DNA of 64,000 nt from Seleniibacterium sp963677135 (GTDB lineage Bacteria > Desulfobacterota > Desulfuromonadia > Desulfuromonadales > Geopsychrobacteraceae), in contig CAXXLS010000002.1 of assembly GCA_963677135.2 (NCBI GenBank), positions 186,001-250,000 on the forward strand. The letters run 5' to 3'. Below are positions 1 to 7,506 of the stretch, in pieces. Numbering within the stretch: position 1 is the stretch's first letter; each line of letters starts with the position of its first letter. The position numbers and the translations under genes were made by a program. The notes beneath the pieces are model-generated. The model was not told where the DNA came from. It saw nothing but the letters and a program-made list of their open reading frames with translations, and searched no databases.

Positions 1-644
1 AGAACCGCGACCCTCTGACTGATCTCCATCACCTCTCGCAGTTTGTGGGAGATGAAAATCACCGCCAGGCCTCGCTGAACCAGTTTCTGCAGGGTCTGAA
101 AGAGGGTTTTGACTTCCGGAGGGGTCAGTACGGCGGTCGGTTCGTCCATGATCAGAATCCGGGCGTCCCGGTAGAGGGCCTTGAGAATCTCCACCCGTTG
201 GCGTTCGCCGACCGACAGTTCGCGAATTTTCGCCTTCGGATTGACGTCCAGGCCGTACTCCGAGGCCAGGCGGCGGATTTTCTCTTCGGCCTGGCGGGTC
301 TGCGAACGCCGTGACCACAAGGATTCGGTGCCGAGGATAATATTGTTCAGGACCGAAAGATTGTCGGCCAGGGTGAAGTGCTGATGGACCATGCCGACTC
401 CGGCGCTGATGGCGGCCCGTGGCTTGCCGGGGGGCAGTTCCCGCCCGAACACTCTGACCGATCCGCTGTCCGCCTGATAATGGCCAAAGAGGATATTCAT
501 CAGGGTGGTTTTGCCGGCCCCGTTTTCTCCGAGCAGGGCCAGAACTTCACCCGCATGGAGCGTCAGGCTGATCTGGTCATTCGCCCGCAGGGGGCCAAAG
601 GATTTGGTGATGTTTTCAAGTTGCAGGGCCGGTTGCTCTGCCAT
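1..644 (-). CDS. Sugar/nucleoside ABC transporter ATP-binding protein, partial
   Basis: Seen: an open frame from an ATG at 644, with GGAG 7 bases upstream, runs off the left edge after about 214 residues. It carries a Walker A (GENGAGKTT), the ABC signature LSVGERQR and a Walker B (ILIMDEPTAVLTPPE). Known: ATPases partnered with BMP-type binding proteins (NupO/YufO class) have two nucleotide-binding domains in about 500 residues, so this is the first domain and the rest lies outside the window. It would power nucleoside or related import at the inner membrane. It is downstream of and co-oriented with the binding protein gene at 841-1839, from which it is separated by a hairpin. The substrate cannot be told from the sequence. 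Confidence 0.9.
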   Translation of the reverse strand, partial: MAEQPALQLENITKSFGPLRANDQISLTLHAGEVLALLGENGAGKTTLMNILFGHYQADSGSVRVFGRELPPGKPRAAISAGVGMVHQHFTLADNLSVLNNIILGTESLWSRRSQTRQAEEKIRRLASEYGLDVNPKAKIRELSVGERQRVEILKALYRDARILIMDEPTAVLTPPEVKTLFQTLQKLVQRGLAVIFISHKLREVMEISQRVAV

Positions 645-795
645 GGCAAATCTCCGTTGATCTTGTTAGGCCTGTTGTCGGTCGTTGGTTCTATCGTCCT
701 CATCAGCCGGGTGCGCAACCGCACTGACCTGACCGGTTTCGGTGATGTTGTCCCGATGGACCAGGTGAAAGATCGACCGGCAAGACCTTTCACAC

Positions 796-834
796 AAAGC
801 AGAGACGGCCCGAAAGGGCTGCCTCTGCTTTTTT
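796..834 (-). terminator. Intercistronic hairpin between binding protein and ATPase genes
   Basis: AAAGCAGAG-ACGGCCC, GAAA loop, GGGCTGC-CTCTGCTTT pair into a long stem just after the stop of the binding protein gene. On the plus strand it is followed by six T; on the coding (minus) strand the T-run is short. Inferred role: partial terminator or 3' stabiliser that keeps the binding protein more abundant than the ATPase and permeases. Confidence 0.6.
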
Positions 835-840
835 CGCGAC

Positions 841-1839
841 CTAGAAGGATGACTTCGGTTCCTGGTCGTTGATTTCAACGGTGAGGGCGCCCGCCAGGAT
901 ATCCTGTTTGGCGGCGGCCACTTTGGCTTTGGCTTCGGCGGGGATCTTGTCTTCAAACTCGTAGTACGGGGACAGGGTCGCACCGCCTTTGGCCATCATC
1001 GTCCACTCGCGGTAGTCTTCCGCCTTGAACTGGCCGGCCTTGACCAGGCTGATGGCATGGTTGACCGCCGATTCCATGTGCCACAGGGCTGATGCGACAA
1101 CAACATTGGCGCCATTCTCTTCCTTGTTCATGTCGTTGACATTACCAAAGGCGATGATCCCCTTCTGGCGGGCAGCGTCGACGACTCCGGCGCGTTCGGC
1201 GTAGAGAACATCAACCCCGGCTTCAATCTGGGCAAAGGCGAATTCTTTTGCTTTGGGCGGATCGTACCAGGAACCGATGAAGGAAACCTTGAATTCGACT
1301 CCGGGATTCACTGACTTGGCCCCTGCCATAAAGGCGTTGAACAGGCGGTTGACCTCGCCGATGGGATACCCCCCGACCATGCCGATTTTTCCGGTCTTGG
1401 TCATGCTTCCCGCGATGATGCCCATCAGGTAGCAGGGTTCGTGAATATAGTTGTCAAAAACCGCAAAATTGGAGCCGTCAGGTCCAAAGGAATCACCCAT
1501 CAGAAAAGCGACTTCCGGGTAATCTTTGGCGACCTTGCGTGCTTCGCGCGAAATTCCGAATGCTTCGCCGACGATAAGCTTGACGCCGCTTTCCGCATAT
1601 TCCCGCAGGACGCGGATGTAGTCCGTGTTGGCGACCTTTTCCGAATACACATAGTCGATGCTGCCGTCTTTTTGGGCTTTCACGAGCGCCTTGTGAAGGA
1701 CCGCGTCCCATTTCTGCTGAATCGGCTGGGTGTAAATGCCTGCGACCTTGATCTTTTCAGCGCTTGCGGCTGAAACCAGCAGGACAGAACAGAGCAGAAC
1801 TGCCAGGGACACGACGATGAAACTGAAATGTTTTTTCAT
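841..1839 (-). CDS. BMP family ABC transporter substrate-binding protein
   Basis: 332-residue periplasmic protein of the BMP/PnrA-like family, which binds nucleosides or related compounds for ABC import. The start used is the ATG at 1839, preceded by AGGAGATCC and followed by a signal peptide (MKKHFSFIV... ending near SAASAEK); a longer frame to 1902 has no comparable ribosome site. Family-like stretches include VGEAFG, the FLMGDS region and GMVGGYPIGEVN. It is the first gene of the operon that continues into the ATPase at 1-644. The family call is secure from overall sequence character; ligand identity is open. Confidence 0.9.
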   Translation of the reverse strand: MKKHFSFIVVSLAVLLCSVLLVSAASAEKIKVAGIYTQPIQQKWDAVLHKALVKAQKDGSIDYVYSEKVANTDYIRVLREYAESGVKLIVGEAFGISREARKVAKDYPEVAFLMGDSFGPDGSNFAVFDNYIHEPCYLMGIIAGSMTKTGKIGMVGGYPIGEVNRLFNAFMAGAKSVNPGVEFKVSFIGSWYDPPKAKEFAFAQIEAGVDVLYAERAGVVDAARQKGIIAFGNVNDMNKEENGANVVVASALWHMESAVNHAISLVKAGQFKAEDYREWTMMAKGGATLSPYYEFEDKIPAEAKAKVAAAKQDILAGALTVEINDQEPKSSF

Positions 1840-2514
1840 TGCTTGGATCTCCTGAGATGTCGATTGATGAAAGGCACAAGATACGGGCTGAATGCGTAGC
1901 AAAAAAATTGCCAGTTTTGAATCATTTTCCTGTTACCCGGGCCAAAAAAAAGATGAACAACCCGGCTGCGCCGTAAATAAGGAGAAATCTTTTTAAAATA
2001 AGATGTTCCGGGGCGGGAAACGATCGGGAGCGGTCGCGGGAGTTTTCTCTTGGCTCCCGAATGTCGGCGGATTTCTGCGCTAAAAGGTAGGATATGCGCA
2101 TGATCTGGTATTGCTGCTGCTTTAATTTTGGGCGACCCTGCTTCTGTTGTTCAGATTGTAGGCATTTTCAACCTCTCTTCTGTTCTGCCGCCTGGCGGGC
2201 CTGAAGTTATCAAAAAATGTTTCCAGCTAATCTTGCATCTGGAGAATGCTCTCCTTCTGTGGAGAAAAAACTCCATAGATTGGGAGATTAGGGTTCGTTT
2301 CTCCATGCTGTGTCGATATTTCAGAATTTCTGTTGACACCTCTTTCCCGCTTCAATTAGAACGGTATTCGAATCGACGTTCAGTGTTTCCTCAGATCCTT
2401 TCCGATACGGCTTGCCCACGTCATTGCTGCCTGATCCGCGCGACGTCAGTATTCTAAAAACCTTGCTTGTGTTGGCTTCTTTCAGTGTGATCAACGGAAT
2501 TGAACAGGTTTGAT
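1840..2514. other. Intergenic region without recognised gene
   Basis: 675 bases between the divergent binding-protein gene and KDG kinase gene. Short open frames occur (for example 2128-2457) but lack a ribosome site or recognisable protein. It must hold two divergent promoters; a TTGACA at 2333-2338 is a possible -35 for the kinase gene, with only a weak -10 after 17 bases. No riboswitch or operator was recognised. Confidence 0.5.
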
Positions 2515-3456
2515 ATGATGAAGAGAGTTTGTCGAATCGCCCTGCTGGGCGAATGTATGATTGAGCTGCGCGGCCAGATGTTTGGCACCATGCAGCAGGC
2601 TTTTGGCGGAGATACTCTCAATACCGCTGTCTACCTTTCCCGCCTGAGCAGGGGGAAAGGGGTGCAGGTCTCCTACGCGACGGACCTGGGCATTGACCCG
2701 TTCAGCGACGCGATGGTCGCGGCCTGGGAAAAAGAAGGGATCGACACCAGTCTTATCCGGCGCAAGCAGGGCCGTATGCCGGGGCTCTACACCATCCAGG
2801 TTGATGAGCGGGGGGAACGCTCCTTCCACTACTGGCGTGATATGAGTGCCGCCAAGGCCTATTTCAACTCGTCCGACAGCCCCCTGGAAATACAGCTTGA
2901 TGATATCGACGCCCTTTATTTCAGTGGAATCAGTCTGGCTATTTTCGATTCGTCCTCGCGGGAGAGGCTGTTCAGGACGGTTATGTCATTGCGCTCCCGC
3001 GGCGGCAAAGTCATTTTCGACAATAATTACCGGGCCGGAATGTGGCCGGTGACCATCGAAGCCCGTGCCTGGTACCGCCATGCCTATGAGATGGCCGATA
3101 TTGCCATGATCACCCTGGATGACGAAATGGCGCTGTTCGGTCTTGATGACGAACAGCGAGCCCTTGACCATGCTTTTGCCCTGCCGACGGCCGAGGTCGT
3201 GATCAAAAGAGGAGCTGAACCTGCTATTGTGCGGCAGGCTGGCAACGCTCCCGTCGCGGTCCCGGCCTGTCAGGTCTCCAGGGTGGTTGATACCACTGCT
3301 GCCGGAGACTCTTTTGCGGCGGGCTATCTGGCCTCCCGCCTGACCGGTAACGATGCCGTCTCCGCCGCCAGAACCGGGGCCTGCATGGCCTCGGTGGTCA
3401 TTCAGCACCCGGGGGCCATAATTCCTGATGAAGCCATGCCTCAAGATCTGCTATGA
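2515..3456 (+). CDS. kdgK: 2-keto-3-deoxygluconate kinase (PfkB family)
   Basis: 313 residues. Phosphorylates 2-keto-3-deoxygluconate to KDPG in hexuronate/aldonate breakdown (cytoplasm). The N-terminus (LLGECMIELRG, then FGGDTLNTAVYLSRL) and the middle (MPGLYTIQVDERGERSFHYWR) follow E. coli KdgK closely. The PfkB C-terminal signature DTTAAGDSFAAGYL supplies the anion hole and catalytic Asp. Start taken at ATG 2515 with AGG six bases upstream; a TTG at 2500 and an ATG at 2518 are alternatives. It stands next to the ferredoxin-nitroreductase gene on the same strand, 43 bases apart. It fits the other sugar-acid genes at 15-16 kb and 27-32 kb. Confidence 0.88.
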   Translation: MMKRVCRIALLGECMIELRGQMFGTMQQAFGGDTLNTAVYLSRLSRGKGVQVSYATDLGIDPFSDAMVAAWEKEGIDTSLIRRKQGRMPGLYTIQVDERGERSFHYWRDMSAAKAYFNSSDSPLEIQLDDIDALYFSGISLAIFDSSSRERLFRTVMSLRSRGGKVIFDNNYRAGMWPVTIEARAWYRHAYEMADIAMITLDDEMALFGLDDEQRALDHAFALPTAEVVIKRGAEPAIVRQAGNAPVAVPACQVSRVVDTTAAGDSFAAGYLASRLTGNDAVSAARTGACMASVVIQHPGAIIPDEAMPQDLL

Positions 3457-3499
3457 TTTCCGCTGACCGCTTATTCCCACGAAAACGCAGGAGATCTTT

Positions 3500-4327
3500 A
3501 TGCTTCAGTTTGTCATCGACGAAAACCTTTGTATCCAATGCGGCCTGTGCGCCACGGATTGCCCGGTTAAAATTATCAGTCTTGATTCTGGTTACCCGGC
3601 TGTTGCCGAGGAGAAGCAGGAGCGCTGCATGCAGTGTCAGCATTGCCTGGCCATCTGCCCCAAGGGCGCGCTGTCCATTCTGGGGAACCGGCCAGCCGAC
3701 AGCCTGCCGCTGAAAGGCAATCTGCCTGCTCCCGAACAGCTCGAAACCCTGATCAGGGGGCGACGGACCGTGCGCCAGTACCGCGACGAGAATCTTGAGG
3801 CCGACCTGATCAGCAAGTTGCTCAATGTGGCCCGCCATGCGCCAACCGGAGTGAACATGGATAAGGTCCGTTTTCACGTGATTGACAACAAAGAGGCCCT
3901 GGCGGTTTTCCGTAACGAAGTCTATGCCGCTTTGGCTGATTTCATCGCGGCCGGGAAACTCCCCGAGCACCGCAGTCGCTTTGCCGATATCTCAAATGCC
4001 TGGCAGGACAAAGGGATTGATGTGCTGTTTCGCGGCGCTCCCCACCTGCTGGTGACTTCCGTTCCCCGCAATTGCGCCTGTCCGGTGCCAGACTGTCTGA
4101 TCGCCATGAGTTACTTTGAGCTCTACGCCCAGAGTATGGGGGTTGGAACTGTCTGGAACGGATTGATGAAATGGACCCTGGACGAACTGCTTCCGTCTCT
4201 GCAGGCGCGGCTGGGCATTCCCGAAGACCATCTGCTAGGTTATGTGATGGCCTTCGGCAAGCCGGCGATCAGGTATCGGCGGACCGTTGATCGGGGAGCC
4301 GCTGATGTGGTTTATTTCAAAGCGTAA
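3500..4327 (+). CDS. Nitroreductase family protein with N-terminal 2[4Fe-4S] ferredoxin domain
   Basis: 275 residues. Residues about 10-55 hold two ferredoxin motifs, CIQCGLCATDCP and CMQCQHCLAICP, predicted to bind two [4Fe-4S] clusters. Residues about 75-275 form a nitroreductase-type FMN domain beginning RRTVRQYRDENL, with the family-like stretch FELYAQSMGVGTVWNGL. Known: such fusions move electrons from ferredoxin-like clusters to FMN and reduce nitro or quinone compounds; natural substrates are mostly unknown. GGAGATCTTT precedes the ATG. A strong terminator follows at 4352-4391. Redox partner and substrate are not deducible. Confidence 0.88.
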   Translation: MLQFVIDENLCIQCGLCATDCPVKIISLDSGYPAVAEEKQERCMQCQHCLAICPKGALSILGNRPADSLPLKGNLPAPEQLETLIRGRRTVRQYRDENLEADLISKLLNVARHAPTGVNMDKVRFHVIDNKEALAVFRNEVYAALADFIAAGKLPEHRSRFADISNAWQDKGIDVLFRGAPHLLVTSVPRNCACPVPDCLIAMSYFELYAQSMGVGTVWNGLMKWTLDELLPSLQARLGIPEDHLLGYVMAFGKPAIRYRRTVDRGAADVVYFKA

Positions 4328-4351
4328 GGTGTGACGGGAAGTTTTTAACCG

Positions 4352-4391
4352 AACCAAGGGGGGAGCGCTCATACGTTTCCCCTTGGTTTTG
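4352..4391 (+). terminator. Rho-independent terminator after the nitroreductase gene
   Basis: AACCAAGGGG pairs with CCCCTTGGTT and is followed by TTGGG; it lies 25 bases after the stop codon. The T-run is short. Confidence 0.65.
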
Positions 4392-4497
4392 GGTGCCTGA
4401 GAGCCGATGTCTGCTGATCCGGGGCAGGTGCATGAACATGCATCCATGAGCTGAGTTGACTCAGTGTCGGTCAGGCAGGAGCTGTGTTGAATGGGCC

Positions 4498-4668
4498 GAC
4501 AGGGCTCAGCTGATTGTCACCCGGCCAGATAAACAGAGCCTTTTTGCTTCCTTTTATAGCTCTGGATGACAGGAAAGCGCCTGCGGGGACGCCTCCCCGC
4601 GGTGGTCGTGTTGATGCGCGGTTGTCTAAGGCAGAATCAAATCCGGCGGGTTTCGTCCCGCCAGAAGA
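4498..4668 (+). repeat. Interspersed repeat, copy 1 (about 170 bp)
   Basis: Begins GACAGGGCTCAGCTGATTGT and contains GATAAACAGAGC, TCTGGAT, a GC hairpin (GCGGGGA-cgcc-TCCCCGC) and ends in CCGGCGGGT-tcg-TCCCGCC-type dyad. The same blocks in the same order occur at 7052-7232 after the LuxR gene. It has no coding capacity I trust. It could be an interspersed repeat family or a structured transcript; neither is recognised. Confidence 0.6.
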
Positions 4669-4852
4669 GGAACCAGAAGAAACTCTTCAGGGCCAAGCAC
4701 TCTGACGATATGTGTTGCTGACGCTCACTGTCGGTTGCCTTCAGCCGGTAACAATACGCCCCGATGCTGGCGCATCCATGGGCAGAACCGGAAAGCCGCT
4801 TGGCGGCTTGGGGAATGAAATTCATTCCTTTATCAAAATGCCGGCGGACATA

Positions 4853-4889
4853 TAAAAAGGCCGTAACTGCCTAAAGCGGAAACGGCCTC
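4853..4889 (-). terminator. Terminator of the lipoprotein gene
   Basis: On the minus strand AGGCCGT and ACGGCCT form a stem followed by TTTTTAT, about 50 bases after the stop at 4938. Confidence 0.7.
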
Positions 4890-4937
4890 TCCCCCCTCCT
4901 TTCCTGGCGAACTAAGGCAGAGATGATTTAATTCACA

Positions 4938-5597
4938 TCAATATTCGGAGATAGTGTCGTAGTCGGGGATTCGTACCGCGCTGTAACCATAGGTTATATC
5001 TGTATTGATAATTTCATCTTCATAATCCAGGTCTAAAACGACGGCCTTGTCGTAATAGTCGGAAGCGACAAATGCCGCGTGATCATAGTCACCGTAGGGC
5101 CCCAGGTAAATGGCGGCCATATCCCAGATGTAATCTTTGTCATGATCGATAAAAATCAGATCCCCTACTGTAAGCAGATCCCAGTTCCTGTTTTTCAAAT
5201 CCTCTTCGGACACCTCGGAAGGGACCGTATAGGAAAAATCGCTGTAGTCATCTGCGTCGGTTGCCGCATATCCGTTACTGCTGTATTTGTTGTCATAAAG
5301 CCCCTGAATGGTTGTCGCGGGCAGATCATAGCCCAGCTGTCTGAAGGTTTCGATAATAATGACCGCATCGTTGACATCAACATTGCCATCATTATCGGAG
5401 TCAGACGTACCATCAGGATTGACGAAGGAATAATCATAACCATCATAAATTTCCACTGCCGTACCGGCAAAGGACTCATTGAGGTACGGATCCTGATCTA
5501 CGGTTTTCCCTGATGAATCATCGTCTCCGCAGCCGGACAACAGGTTCAGCAGGACAATGGCCAGGCATGTCATTAAACAACATCTGAACTTCTTCAA
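4938..5597 (-). CDS. Putative lipoprotein with EF-hand/dockerin-like calcium motif
   Basis: 219 residues from a TTG at 5597 (GGAGAGGAG 8 bases upstream), giving a short basic start, a hydrophobic stretch and the lipobox LLSGC; longer frames to 5744 have no signal. Next comes an acidic region with DSDNDGNVDVNDAVIII, which matches the Dx[DN]xDGxxxxxD calcium-loop pattern of EF-hand or dockerin repeats. The C-terminal half has LTVGDLIFIDHDKD and later HAAFVASDYY, which recall the GDLIFF...HVGIY blocks of NlpC/P60-type hydrolases, but I see no catalytic Cys, so this is only a suggestion. Divergent from the LuxR-type regulator gene at 5801, which may control it. Function unknown. Confidence 0.7.
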   Translation of the reverse strand: MKKFRCCLMTCLAIVLLNLLSGCGDDDSSGKTVDQDPYLNESFAGTAVEIYDGYDYSFVNPDGTSDSDNDGNVDVNDAVIIIETFRQLGYDLPATTIQGLYDNKYSSNGYAATDADDYSDFSYTVPSEVSEEDLKNRNWDLLTVGDLIFIDHDKDYIWDMAAIYLGPYGDYDHAAFVASDYYDKAVVLDLDYEDEIINTDITYGYSAVRIPDYDTISEY

Positions 5598-5800
5598 TTC
5601 TCGCTCTCCTCTCCAGTAAAGAGTGTTTATTTTCAAAGCGGTCACGCCCTTATCTCCCCAGCGACGTTGGGTGGGGTTAATCAGATCAAAAGTATCCCCC
5701 GGTTTCTTGGTTATCGCTAATGCTCTGGGGGAGTTTTTACCCATTTTCTCGCAAGATTCATAGTCGACTTTTCTGTCAACTATTGGTATTTCTTTACATT

Positions 5801-7054
5801 ATGTTTACGAAAGCCGGATCTGTCTCATCGTTTAAATACTCTCTGTCCTTTGCGTCGTTCACCTATTGGCTGCTGGCTTTCCCGATGGCGGGGCCGCTGC
5901 AGATGCACGGCGATGTGTCTCAGCCCCTGATCATTTTCCTGATCCCCCATATTCTGGCTCTGCTCGGGTTGGCTTTTCTGTTTCCGGAAAAGCACCTTGA
6001 AAAACTGACCGCCTGTGGTTGCGTGCTGTCGGCGACGGCGACTTTTCTCTACGGGGTCATACCTGGGTTTGCTCCCTGGGCGCTTATTCTTGCCGGCTTG
6101 GGAGGAGCGGGTTTTGCCGTCCGGGCAGGGAGCGTGCTGGCTGCCGCAGAGCGTCCTGTCGTGGCCGGAGGGGTGGGGCTGATCCTCGCCAACTTTCTGC
6201 TCATACTGTTTAATTTTTTGCCTTTCGGGCACAATTATCAGCTGATTGTTACAATTCTTACAGTACTTCTCCCGATCTTCCAAAAAACTCCCCCGCAGCA
6301 CCGGGGTGAATTGAAAAGCCTGTGGTCGTACCTTCCTTTCATCCTGCTTTACCAGGTCATAGCCGGCTTGCTTTACGGATACCTGGCTCCCCTTTATCAT
6401 CATCATGCCTGGGTTTCCGGAGCGGAATTGTTTATCTATATACTGATTGTCGGTATCGCTGCGGTGGGGTTCGACAGGGGCAGAGACGCCATTCTTGTCG
6501 CCGGTTTTGTCGGTGCGTTGCTGGCGTGCTGGTTCATTTATCTCCCTTCAGAGCCGAATATCAATCTGGGGATGTGGTCGATTCAGGCCGCCTGCGGTTT
6601 CGTCGATCTTTTTCTGGTCGCCATCCTGGTTTCAAGAAAAAATTCCGGTCAATCCTTCGCCCTGGGTTGCGGCGTGCTTTGTTCCGGAATCCTGGCTGGA
6701 GTCTGTTTTGTCGAATTTTTCGGGGCCCCCTCACGCTTTCTGGTTTTCTCGGAAAGCATGGTCCTTAACATGGCCGCCTTGATCTTTTTCTTTCTCAAGC
6801 GGCCCATGCTGGACCAAGGCTCTGTAGGTTCTGATAAAGCCGAGATTCCCGGGCCGCTCTCAAAGAAACTCTCACAACGTGAAAATGAGGTTCTTTTCTG
6901 GGTGATGCGGGGGCTCCCCTACCGACAGATTTCCGCCAAAATCGGGGTCTCGGAATCGACTGTCAAAACCTACATGAACAGAATTTATGAAAAAACGGAA
7001 ACCAAGGGGAAAAAAGCTCTGGTCAGACTGATTCAGGAGATTGCCGAACAATGA
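5801..7054 (+). CDS. Membrane-anchored LuxR-type transcriptional regulator
   Basis: 417 residues. About 340 residues of roughly ten to twelve hydrophobic helices (for example FTYWLLAFPMAG, ALILAGLGGAGFAV, ELFIYILIVGIAAVGF) lead to a C-terminal LuxR/GerE helix-turn-helix: LSQRENEVLFWVMRGL, YRQISAKIGVSESTVKTYMNRIYEKT. Start chosen at the ATG at 5801, because the extra 27 codons from 5720 overlap the divergent upstream region; the ribosome site is poor. Known: such proteins sense a signal through an MFS-like membrane part and bind DNA with the HTH; ligands are rarely known. The nearest likely target is the divergent lipoprotein gene. Repeat copy 2 starts at its stop codon. Confidence 0.85.
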   Translation: MFTKAGSVSSFKYSLSFASFTYWLLAFPMAGPLQMHGDVSQPLIIFLIPHILALLGLAFLFPEKHLEKLTACGCVLSATATFLYGVIPGFAPWALILAGLGGAGFAVRAGSVLAAAERPVVAGGVGLILANFLLILFNFLPFGHNYQLIVTILTVLLPIFQKTPPQHRGELKSLWSYLPFILLYQVIAGLLYGYLAPLYHHHAWVSGAELFIYILIVGIAAVGFDRGRDAILVAGFVGALLACWFIYLPSEPNINLGMWSIQAACGFVDLFLVAILVSRKNSGQSFALGCGVLCSGILAGVCFVEFFGAPSRFLVFSESMVLNMAALIFFFLKRPMLDQGSVGSDKAEIPGPLSKKLSQRENEVLFWVMRGLPYRQISAKIGVSESTVKTYMNRIYEKTETKGKKALVRLIQEIAEQ

Positions 7055-7232
7055 CAGGGCTCAACTGATTGTCGCCAGGACCGATAAACAGAGCTTGTTT
7101 TCTTGCTTTAATGCCCCTGGATCAAAGGCAGGCGCCGGGCGGGGACGCGTCCCCGCCCGGCGCCTGCCTTTGATTGTTTCTGTTAAAACCTTACAGCAAC
7201 ATCAAAACCGGCGGGTCCCGGCCCGCTGGTGA
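7052..7232 (+). repeat. Interspersed repeat, copy 2, carrying the 54-bp palindrome
   Basis: Begins GACAGGGCTCAACTGATTGT, continues with GATAAACAGAGC and CTGGATCAAAGG, and ends with CCGGCGGGTCCCGGCCCGC. These blocks match the copy at 4498-4668 in order and spacing (145 and 156 bases between the first and last blocks), while the central hairpin arm differs strongly in length and sequence. It starts within the last codons of the regulator gene and may serve as its terminator. Confidence 0.6.
7121..7174. terminator. 54-bp perfect palindrome, possible bidirectional terminator
   Basis: Every base from 7121 to 7174 pairs with its mirror base (ATCAAAGGCAGGCGCCGGGC... with its exact reverse complement, centred on the GC at 7147-7148). 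As RNA it would form a very stable hairpin of about 25 base pairs, followed on the plus strand by TGTTTCTGTT. It lies 67 bases after the regulator stop codon. Confidence 0.65.
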
Positions 7233-7342
7233 TATGCGAGTCCTCCCACGGCGAAACTGAGCCATCCGAACGCACCGGCGATGCCGATCACCACTCCCAG
7301 GGTCGAAAAAATCCTACCTCCAATTATGCCACCGACGGCCAT
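7202..7342 (-). CDS. Possible small hydrophobic protein (46 aa)
   Basis: An ATG at 7342 with AAGGAG 8 bases upstream opens a 46-residue frame: MAVGGIIGGRIFSTLG, a glycine-rich membrane segment (VVIGIAGAFGWLSFAVGGLA) and a basic tail ending TRRF. Its last codons overlap the end of repeat copy 2, which weakens the case. The good ribosome site and membrane-like composition argue for it; no homologue is recognised. Confidence 0.35.
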   Translation of the reverse strand: MAVGGIIGGRIFSTLGVVIGIAGAFGWLSFAVGGLAYHQRAGTRRF

Positions 7343-7506
7343 CGACCCGGCTCCTTTAAATCCAAAATTCGGGTTGGCTTGAATCCTTTTTATGCGCCTT
7401 GCGCTGGTGGTTGAATTCTTCCGGAGCGCGCGATCTCTTTTGGGCAAAGGACCTCAACAGATGTTATTGCTGCTGTTCAATGGACCGCACCGCAAAATTC
7501 AGCATG

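Noticed and set aside
2128..2457. 109-codon frame on the plus strand upstream of kdgK
   Set aside because: No ribosome site, no protein-like pattern; lies in the divergent promoter region.
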